Assembly: GCA_027621615.1 (NCBI GenBank) | Contig: JAQCBC010000050.1 | Span: 1-6,534 of the forward strand | DNA: 6,534 bases | Source of the DNA: a bacterium | GTDB taxonomy: Bacteria > Margulisbacteria > Marinamargulisbacteria > UBA6595 | Direction of reading: 5' to 3' | In this document: piece after piece, positions 1 through 5,479 of the stretch | Position numbering within the stretch: the first letter of the stretch is position 1 | How the letters are laid out: each line of letters starts with the position of its first letter | The notes under the pieces: model-generated | Seen by the model: only the letters and a program-made list of their open reading frames with translations | Database searches by the model: none | What the model was told of the DNA's origin: nothing | Translations under genes and position numbers: made by a program

Positions 1-278
1 GACTGATCCAATAAGAATCCCGCCAGCCACTTATAGACATCGAGAGACTTCTTTTTAAATTGACCCATATGCGCTTTGGTGCATCGCGACAAGCGCGGCG
101 TCCCATACCCCAGCAAAATTCGCTTCGGCTCGTTCTCTTTAGCCTCCGGAGCATCCAACACAACGGATGGAAGGGCTTTCAATGCTGTCACAGAAATGAC
201 ATCACCATTCTCTTCCATAATAAGCTGGGTCATACCTGCTTTTTCAAATATTCCTAATTTTTTTAGTACTTTCTTCAT
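1..278 (-). CDS. rplC: 50S ribosomal protein L3, N-terminal part (runs off left edge)
   Basis: Reading the minus strand from an ATG at 278-276 gives 92 codons without a stop, continuing past the left edge. The product matches the N-terminal third of ribosomal protein L3, which binds 23S rRNA and is an early assembly protein of the large subunit. Visible family features are the K-x-GMTQ segment (GMT at residues 15-17), the following acidic-Gly turn and I-x-VT strand (residues about 22-31), a VV strand, an R-I-x-LGYG strand, and a K-x4-GQFKK segment near residue 70 equivalent to the K-x3-GHFAKAG region of E. coli L3. The N-terminus is about five residues longer than in E. coli. A GAG seven bases before the ATG is a partial Shine-Dalgarno. 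No rpsJ (S10) lies upstream; the neighbour is divergent bioA, so rplC seems to head its ribosomal cluster. The identity rests on motif order rather than an alignment; sequence divergence is fairly high. Confidence 0.88.
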   Translation of the reverse strand, partial: MKKVLKKLGIFEKAGMTQLIMEENGDVISVTALKALPSVVLDAPEAKENEPKRILLGYGTPRLSRCTKAHMGQFKKKSLDVYKWLAGFLLDQ

Positions 279-303
279 TAATTATCTCAACTTAAACTCT
301 CTA

Positions 304-333
304 CTTATAAAAACTTTAAAATTATCAAGTCAA
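304..333 (-). promoter_or_regulatory. Putative sigma70-type promoter for rplC
   Basis: On the minus strand, TTGACT (333-328, 5/6 to the -35 consensus) is followed after 18 bases by TATAAG (309-304, 5/6 to the -10 consensus). Transcription would start near 297, giving a leader of about 20 bases that retains the partial Shine-Dalgarno (GAG, 288-286). The position and direction suit a promoter that opens a ribosomal-protein cluster at rplC. The region is AT-rich, so chance matches to the -10 box are easy; the -35 match and spacing give it weight. Confidence 0.55.
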
Positions 334-441
334 TGGCATTGCACTAGGCAACTTAATTTCGACTTAAAATGCTAAAAATCAAGTTTGTTAATAGTAGCGC
401 ACATTTAAAGAGATTGCAAGCCCCAAAAAATTTTAAAAATT

Positions 442-470
442 TTGGCGAACAAAATTCTGTGTGGTATAAT
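442..470 (+). promoter_or_regulatory. Putative sigma70-type promoter (extended -10) for bioA
   Basis: TTGGCG (442-447, 4/6 to TTGACA), a 17-base spacer, and a perfect TATAAT (465-470) preceded by TG at 462-463 form an extended -10 promoter. Transcription would start around 476-477, leaving a leader of about 34 bases before the bioA ATG. The leader is AT-rich with no clear Shine-Dalgarno, so initiation at bioA probably relies on an unstructured leader. This is the only good plus-strand promoter in the gap and could drive the whole downstream gene run. Confidence 0.65.
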
Positions 471-480
471 TATGGAATAA

Positions 481-490
481 TTATTAATAA
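481..490 (+). promoter_or_regulatory. 10-bp perfect palindrome in the bioA leader, possible operator
   Basis: TTATTAATAA is a perfect inverted repeat starting a few bases after the predicted bioA transcription start. A repressor bound here would block early transcription. It agrees with the outer TTAT/ATAA half-sites of the BioR operator described for alphaproteobacterial biotin genes (TTATMKATAA) but not with the two central bases. In such AT-rich sequence, a palindrome of this length can occur by chance, and no regulator gene is in view. Confidence 0.25.
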
Positions 491-510
491 AATAACCAAG
501 AAATTTAAAA

Positions 511-1842
511 ATGACAAAATTAAAATCAAACTCACCGCTTATTGAAAAAGATCTCGCTTACAACTGGCACCCATTTACTCAAATGAAACATCACGAAACC
601 CATCCTCCTATACCCATTAAGCGGACGGACGGCTGTTACTTGATTGATATGGACAACAATCGTTACTTGGATACCATTTCAAGCTGGTGGTGCACCATCC
701 ATGGACACAATCATCCGGCTATTGTTCATGCACTATCCACACAAGCAAAAACAATGTGCCATACCCTGTATGCCGGCACGACCCATCAACCCGTTGCAGA
801 CCTGTCTGAAAAACTCGTTGCCATCACACCCAAGGGGTTGAATCGCGTATTTTATACAGACAATGGATCAACGGCCATCGAAATGGCCTTGAAATGCTCA
901 GTGGCTTATTTTAAACGAAAAGGATACAGTCAAAAAAACCGATTTGTATCCTTGGAGCATGGGTACCATGGCGACACCTTGGGCTGCATGAGTGTCAGCC
1001 ATGTCTCTGAGTTCAATCAAGAATTTAGTGCCTTGGCCACGCCTGCCATTAAAATTCCAGTCCCCATTGAATGCAACAAGCCAGACCAACTGAATATGAA
1101 TGGATTTATTACCTATTGCGCCAATGTGTTTTCTGGATTCTTAAAATCCAACAACAATGAAGTGGCCGCATTGGTTGTTGAACCCCTGCTGCAAGCTGCC
1201 GGCGGATTTCGCATGTATCCGCCACAATTTTTAGATATGTTGGGCAACCTCTGCACCAATTACAACGTTCATTTAATTGTAGATGAAGTGGCCACCGGAT
1301 TTGGACGCACTGGCCGGCACTTTGCCGTTGACCATGTCCCCAACTTAAGCCCTGATTTCTTGTGTTTATCCAAAGGCCTAACCTCCGGCACCCTCCCTCT
1401 GGCCGCCACATTAACAACCCAAAAAATATACGATGCCTTCTATGATGACTCAAAATCAAACATGTTTGCTCACGGACATACCTACTGTGCCAATCCCTTG
1501 GGCTGTGCTGTGGCATTAGCCACATTGTCTTTGTTTGAAACCGATCGCACGCTGGACCATGTTGCAAAACTCAGCGCAATGCTGGATAGAAAACACGACC
1601 AATTTAATGCCATTCATGGGGTCCTGAATACTCGGCAATTGGGCAGCATTTTTGCAATGACCATTCCGAGCCTACCCAGCATTCATACTGAATTGTGTGC
1701 CCGCGGTCGCTCAGCCGGATTTTGGCTACGCCCACTGGGAGACACGTTGTATTTTATGCCGCCCCTGAGCATCCCGGTTAAAACATATGAACATTTGGTC
1801 GATACCGTGGCTGAAATTTTGACGGACATTCTACCTACGTGA
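511..1842 (+). CDS. bioA: Adenosylmethionine-8-amino-7-oxononanoate aminotransferase (DAPA synthase)
   Basis: This 443-residue class III, PLP-dependent aminotransferase converts 8-amino-7-oxononanoate to 7,8-diaminononanoate, the antepenultimate step of biotin synthesis; S-adenosylmethionine is the usual amino donor. Diagnostic BioA motifs are WHPFTQMK at residues 19-26, SSWW at 57-60 followed by HGHNHP, the PLP-phosphate segment DNGSTAIE, EHGYHGDT with Tyr152 stacking on PLP, VDEVATGFGRTG with Asp258 contacting the pyridine nitrogen, the Schiff-base Lys288 in LSKGLTSG, and the substrate-binding Arg407 in WLRPLG followed by MPP. Length is within the normal range of about 420-450. The ATG at 511 is chosen because WHPFT then falls at the usual distance from the start and the promoter lies just upstream. 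No bioB, bioC, bioD or bioF is adjacent, so bioA is split from the rest of its pathway here. It is followed 18 bases later by secG. The general features favour a Bacteroidetes-like BioA subtype, but this is an impression without alignment. Confidence 0.96.
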   Translation: MTKLKSNSPLIEKDLAYNWHPFTQMKHHETHPPIPIKRTDGCYLIDMDNNRYLDTISSWWCTIHGHNHPAIVHALSTQAKTMCHTLYAGTTHQPVADLSEKLVAITPKGLNRVFYTDNGSTAIEMALKCSVAYFKRKGYSQKNRFVSLEHGYHGDTLGCMSVSHVSEFNQEFSALATPAIKIPVPIECNKPDQLNMNGFITYCANVFSGFLKSNNNEVAALVVEPLLQAAGGFRMYPPQFLDMLGNLCTNYNVHLIVDEVATGFGRTGRHFAVDHVPNLSPDFLCLSKGLTSGTLPLAATLTTQKIYDAFYDDSKSNMFAHGHTYCANPLGCAVALATLSLFETDRTLDHVAKLSAMLDRKHDQFNAIHGVLNTRQLGSIFAMTIPSLPSIHTELCARGRSAGFWLRPLGDTLYFMPPLSIPVKTYEHLVDTVAEILTDILPT

Positions 1843-1860
1843 TACAGTTCTGAAAGATCA

Positions 1861-2079
1861 ATGATTATTGTATTGCTTATTATTCAAGTATTGTCCGGCT
1901 TACTCCTGATTACAGGTGTTTTGCTCCACCAGCCCAGTGGAGAAGGCCTTGGGGGCATGACTGGCCAATCGCGTGTATTTAATCATAGAAGCGGTCTTGA
2001 AAAGGGACTGAACCAATTCACCGCCACGGTGGCGGGTGTTTTTATGATTAGCTCGATTTTATTGGCCGTCATTCAATAG
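1861..2079 (+). CDS. secG: Preprotein translocase subunit SecG
   Basis: This 72-residue protein is the small accessory subunit of the SecYEG inner-membrane channel, which assists SecA-driven export. It has the family's two-helix hairpin: a first transmembrane segment at residues about 2-22, a cytoplasmic loop, and a second segment at about 52-71. The loop carries the typical pattern of SecG: VLLHQPSGEGLGG (compare VLLQ-x-GKGGGLG), then a phenylalanine in RVFNHRSG and a leucine-rich stretch leading to F-x-T before the second helix. It starts 18 bases after the bioA stop, with only a weak purine-rich ribosome site (GAAAGA), and its TAG stop lies directly before the next gene's start codon, so it is cotranscribed with its neighbours. 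Length is typical of short SecG forms (about 70-110 residues). Confidence 0.93.
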   Translation: MIIVLLIIQVLSGLLLITGVLLHQPSGEGLGGMTGQSRVFNHRSGLEKGLNQFTATVAGVFMISSILLAVIQ

Positions 2080-2082
2080 TTG

Positions 2083-3573
2083 ATGCGAATCACTTGCATT
2101 GGCTGGATTCGCGCCACCCTGATCTGGGCCTTTGCCTTTACCTGCGTCTCGGGATCTGTGACCATTAATCAAGTCCTACTCGTCGGCAATTCGGAGATTC
2201 CCTCTGCGGATATTTACACGGTCATCCAAACAAGACCCAATCAGGCACTCAATTTAAAAACCATGCGCAATGACGTGTCCAGCATTCGGGAATTATACGC
2301 ACGCAGCGGGCTGTCTTATGCCCGCATTTATGATATTCGTTATCCAAAAACCGGAACCGGTCCTTTAGAATTTTATATTTCAGAGGGCATTATTGATGCG
2401 ATCACAATTACGGGTAACACCCGAACCAAAGACCATGTCATTTTAAGAGAAATGCACTTAAAACCCGGCATGACCTTAAATGAAACCCAATTAAAAACTG
2501 ATTTGCGACGAATTTATAATTTAAATTTGTTTTCAGAACTCAACCCCGATATCAAGCCCGCTGACCAGATCGGCCATTATACCGTTAATTTGAACTTAAC
2601 CGAATCACCCCCAAGCTCCTTTAACTTGGGGGGGGGGTACTCTGAACAATCCGGCTTTTTTATGTTTTCAGATCTCAAAACCGAAAACTTTATGGGCAAT
2701 GGCCAACAGGTGTCCATGAAAGGCCAGTTCGGTAATGAAATTACCAACTATGAACTTCGTTTTCGAGAGCCTTGGATGTGGGATCCACGCCGATCCTTCA
2801 GTTATGGCGTTTGGCATCGAACCGGTCGCCTAGACGTCTTTTCCACCAGCACAACTCGATCATTTAATAGCAATCAAATGAGTACCGGTATGGACATGGG
2901 ATTTGGCATTCCGATTAATTACGAAACCATGCTCCACCATACGGTTAAGTACGAAGTTGTCCAACGCAAAAATGATCCAACCAATGACTATATCATTCAA
3001 AGCTATGCCCTTCAGTTATCCCACGACACCCGCGATGTTTGGTTTGCCCCACGATCCGGACACTATGCGTCTATTCGGACTGAAAAAGCCTTTGAAACAC
3101 GGGATAAAACATTGAATTTTGAAAAATACGATCTATCGCTAAAACAATTTTTTCCAACATTCAAAAAGCAAGCCATTGGCATTCGGTTAGACCTGGGCTA
3201 CCTAGAAGGAAAAGATCAAGACCGCAGTAGCTCCTTATTTGGTTACATTGTGGGTAGTCAAAGCACCGTTCGTGGCTACCAAAGTTACTTCTCATTTGGA
3301 TCTAGACGCCTATTAACCAGCCTGGAGTACCGTTGGATGCTCAACTACTTTGTACAACTCAACGTATTTGTTGATGCCGGTGCCGCCGATACCGTCGTGG
3401 ATGAACAGGGGCGCATTATCGGTACACAATCCATTTATGACGTCGAGCAATGGCGATACGGAAAAGGATTTGGCATTAATATCCGATCCCCTATTGGACC
3501 ATTAAAATTTGACTTTGCAAACAATGATCAAAATATTTGGATCATCCAATTCAATTTTGGGCAGTCTTTTTAA
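2083..3573 (+). CDS. BamA/TamA-like (Omp85 superfamily) outer-membrane assembly protein, two POTRA domains
   Basis: The 496-residue product begins with a signal peptide (basic N-terminus, hydrophobic residues about 11-22, likely cleavage near 24-25). Two POTRA repeats follow, at about 26-102 and 103-178; the second shows the hallmark I-x-GNTRTK start, L-x-PG turn, and a DLRRIYNLNLFSE helix. A 16-stranded barrel of the bacterial surface antigen (D15) type fills about 180-496, starting with the LGGGY strand (182-186), then an ENFMGNGQ segment, the lid-lock VRGY motif (396-399), a late SPIGPLKFDF strand, and a C-terminal Phe, the usual outer-membrane sorting residue. Proteins of this superfamily fold or translocate proteins at the outer membrane. 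With two POTRAs it is much shorter than proteobacterial BamA (five POTRAs, about 800 residues) and nearer TamA in size, so its exact role is not settled. I chose ATG 2083; an in-frame TTG at 2080 touches the secG stop and would add one residue. There is no Shine-Dalgarno, suggesting coupling to secG. The gene contains a run of ten G at 2628-2637, in frame here. Confidence 0.93.
   Translation: MRITCIGWIRATLIWAFAFTCVSGSVTINQVLLVGNSEIPSADIYTVIQTRPNQALNLKTMRNDVSSIRELYARSGLSYARIYDIRYPKTGTGPLEFYISEGIIDAITITGNTRTKDHVILREMHLKPGMTLNETQLKTDLRRIYNLNLFSELNPDIKPADQIGHYTVNLNLTESPPSSFNLGGGYSEQSGFFMFSDLKTENFMGNGQQVSMKGQFGNEITNYELRFREPWMWDPRRSFSYGVWHRTGRLDVFSTSTTRSFNSNQMSTGMDMGFGIPINYETMLHHTVKYEVVQRKNDPTNDYIIQSYALQLSHDTRDVWFAPRSGHYASIRTEKAFETRDKTLNFEKYDLSLKQFFPTFKKQAIGIRLDLGYLEGKDQDRSSSLFGYIVGSQSTVRGYQSYFSFGSRRLLTSLEYRWMLNYFVQLNVFVDAGAADTVVDEQGRIIGTQSIYDVEQWRYGKGFGINIRSPIGPLKFDFANNDQNIWIIQFNFGQSF
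2608..2632 (+). repeat. Inverted repeat (8-bp stem, 9-nt loop) inside the outer-membrane protein gene
   Basis: CCCCCAAG at 2608-2615 and CTTGGGGG at 2625-2632 are perfectly complementary around a 9-base loop. The right arm runs into the ten-G tract. The RNA hairpin would sit where translation passes from the second POTRA domain into the barrel. There is no U-run after it and the reading frame goes straight through, so it is not an intrinsic terminator. Confidence 0.6.
2628..2637 (+). repeat. Ten-base poly-G tract in the coding sequence of the outer-membrane protein
   Basis: Ten consecutive G residues encode the last base of a Leu codon and three GGG glycine codons of the conserved LGGGY barrel strand. 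Glycine codons nearby are mostly GGC, GGA or GGT, so three GGG in a row is not forced by local usage. With ten G the frame is open through to 3573; gain or loss of one G would put the barrel out of frame. G tracts of this length are known slippage sites in phase-variable surface genes of several bacteria. Confidence 0.7.
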
Positions 3574-3611
3574 ATGTAACGTACCCAGGCATGCTCAAAA
3601 CTGGTATACTT

Positions 3612-3616
3612 AAGGA
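3612..3616 (+). promoter_or_regulatory. Shine-Dalgarno of dxs
   Basis: AAGGA lies six bases before the ATG at 3623. It is the clearest ribosome-binding site in the window and fixes the dxs start. The presence of a proper site fits the 49-base gap before dxs, the only gap in the run too long for simple translational coupling to the preceding gene. Confidence 0.7.
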
Positions 3617-3622
3617 CTACTT

Positions 3623-5479
3623 ATGGGACAGTTAGACCGCATCCACTCTGTTAGCGATTTACGCACATTATCGCAATCTGATTTGCAAACTCTCGTAAGC
3701 GAACTTCAAGGATTTTTAGTCACCTTGGGTGAGCAGTGTGGGGGGCACCTAGCTTCAAACTTGGGGGTTATTGAGCTGACCCTTGCCTTGCATTTGGTCT
3801 TTGACACCCCGCAAGACAAATTGGTGTGGGATGTATCGCATCAATGCTACATTCATAAACTGCTCACCGGCCGTCGTCACGATTTGTTTAGCATTCGACA
3901 ATACAACGGCTTATCGGGCTTTGCCAAAATGGCTGAAAGCCCCCACGATAGCTTCGGCGCTGGCCATGCGGGTACCGCACTGTCTGCCGCTTTGGGTATG
4001 GCCCATGCTCGGGACCTCGCTGAAGACGACCACGCCGTGATTAGTATCATGGGCGATGGCACACTGTCCAATGGCATGGTCTTTGAAGCCCTCAATAACA
4101 TCGGAAATTTAAACACTAATTTTATTTGCATACTCAATGACAATGATATGTCGATTTCAAAACCAACGGGTAGTTTAGCCACCTACATGACCCAACTCAG
4201 AACCTCAAAAGCCTATGATTTAATTTGGAAAAAAACGGATCAACTGTTATCCAAAATGCCAGCCATTAGCCAGCCCTTGACGCAACGCATTGAAAAAGCA
4301 CTTAGCCACTTTCGGGACTTGGTCTTAAATGTCAAAGTGGATGTGCTATTCGAAGAGTTTGGATTCAAATACCTTGGGCCCTTGGACGGGCATGACCTGC
4401 CCACATTGGTGACAACCTTGCAATATGCCAAAACATACCCGGGGCCCATTATGATTCACATGGTTACGAAAAAGGGCAACGGGTATGCCAAAGCCGAAGC
4501 GGATCCCTTGCGCTACCATGGTGTATCCCCCAAAAAGAAGGCCAGCGCACCCCCACAAAAAACGTACAGTCACTTATTGGGAGACACCCTCATTGACATT
4601 GCCAAGCAAACCCCTGAACTTGTGGTGGTCACACCCGCCATGGCTGTTGGCAGTGGCTTAGTGAGCTACAGCGAACAATTTCCAAAACAATTCATTGACG
4701 TGGGCATTGCAGAAGAACATGCCGTCACGTATTGCGCCGGGATTGCGAGCAATGGCGGCATCCCTGTATTAGCCATTTATTCCACGTTCCTACAACGGGG
4801 CTATGATCAACTCATTCACGATGTTTGCTTACAACAGTTACCGGTTATTTTTGCCATTGACCGCGCTGGGTTGGTCGGCGAAGACGGGCCAACTCATCAT
4901 GGGGTATTTGATTACGCATTCATGCTATCCATTCCCAATTTGGTCATCTTAGCCCCTAAAGACGGCACCGAATTAGCCGCCATGCTTTGGTGGGCCACCC
5001 AACAACGCGACACCGCTGTGGCCATTCGGTATCCCAAAGGTGTTGCCCCGAGCCTGCTCGTATCCCCACGCCCATTTACCCACCCATCGGCCGAAGTATT
5101 GCTTGACACGGAATCCCCATCGATTGTTCTAATTGCAATTGGCAGCTTGGTCCCCACAGCCTATGCCATTGGCACGGCATTATCGGATCAAGGGCATCGA
5201 ATCGCCGTGATTAATTTGCGATCAGCCAAGCCGTTGGACACCGATTGCTTAACCCCCTACATGGATACCGCCGACCATGTGTTTGTGCTTGAAGAAGGCA
5301 CTGAAATTGGCGGGGTTGGCAGCTACATTCGCCAGCAGTATTACACACGCACGGCCATGATTCATACAATTGGTATTCCCGATCGATTTATTGATCATGG
5401 AAAAAACAGCGAGTTGCATGCAGACGTTGGTTTATCTGAATCGGCGATTCACGACCGAATTGTATCGGTACTAGCATGA
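3623..5479 (+). CDS. dxs: 1-deoxy-D-xylulose-5-phosphate synthase
   Basis: This 618-residue cytoplasmic, thiamine-diphosphate-dependent enzyme condenses pyruvate with glyceraldehyde 3-phosphate to DXP, the entry step of the MEP isoprenoid pathway and a precursor for thiamine and B6. Family residues, all present: His42 in GGHLASNLG, His73 in DVSHQ, GHAGT at 114-118, the ThDP/Mg site GDG (144-146) with Asn174 in NDND, the catalytic Glu364 in AEEHAV, Tyr386 and Arg392 in YSTFLQRGYDQ, Arg414 in DRAGLVG, Asp421 and His425 in DGPTH, and Arg469 in AIRYPKG. Domain order is pyrophosphate-binding domain, pyrimidine-binding domain (from about residue 315), and a C-terminal transketolase domain (about 495-610). 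Length equals the usual 610-640, and the gene looks intact and functional. The motif around His73 reads DVSHQCYIHK rather than the common DVGHQAYPHK. Its TGA overlaps the pdxJ ATG in ATGA, so the two are translationally coupled and PdxJ consumes the Dxs product. Confidence 0.98.
   Translation: MGQLDRIHSVSDLRTLSQSDLQTLVSELQGFLVTLGEQCGGHLASNLGVIELTLALHLVFDTPQDKLVWDVSHQCYIHKLLTGRRHDLFSIRQYNGLSGFAKMAESPHDSFGAGHAGTALSAALGMAHARDLAEDDHAVISIMGDGTLSNGMVFEALNNIGNLNTNFICILNDNDMSISKPTGSLATYMTQLRTSKAYDLIWKKTDQLLSKMPAISQPLTQRIEKALSHFRDLVLNVKVDVLFEEFGFKYLGPLDGHDLPTLVTTLQYAKTYPGPIMIHMVTKKGNGYAKAEADPLRYHGVSPKKKASAPPQKTYSHLLGDTLIDIAKQTPELVVVTPAMAVGSGLVSYSEQFPKQFIDVGIAEEHAVTYCAGIASNGGIPVLAIYSTFLQRGYDQLIHDVCLQQLPVIFAIDRAGLVGEDGPTHHGVFDYAFMLSIPNLVILAPKDGTELAAMLWWATQQRDTAVAIRYPKGVAPSLLVSPRPFTHPSAEVLLDTESPSIVLIAIGSLVPTAYAIGTALSDQGHRIAVINLRSAKPLDTDCLTPYMDTADHVFVLEEGTEIGGVGSYIRQQYYTRTAMIHTIGIPDRFIDHGKNSELHADVGLSESAIHDRIVSVLA

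Noticed and set aside
60..375. Two plus-strand open frames (60-257 and 76-375)
   Set aside because: They lie mostly opposite the rplC coding sequence; the minus-strand reading gives recognisable L3 motifs, and these frames give none. The tail of the second falls in the AT-rich intergenic region.
385..392. TTGTTAAT as a half of a BirA operator
   Set aside because: The required inverted half (such as GGTTAACAA) is absent at the right distance, so the two-part BirA site is not supported.
2083..2160. Lipoprotein signal (Cys21) in the outer-membrane barrel protein
   Set aside because: The residues before Cys21 (AFT) do not form a lipobox, and the protein is a barrel with a C-terminal Phe; a standard signal peptide fits better.
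3574..3622. Intrinsic terminator between the outer-membrane protein gene and dxs
   Set aside because: Only a weak imperfect stem (CCAG/CTGG with a bulge) is visible, and no T-run follows it.
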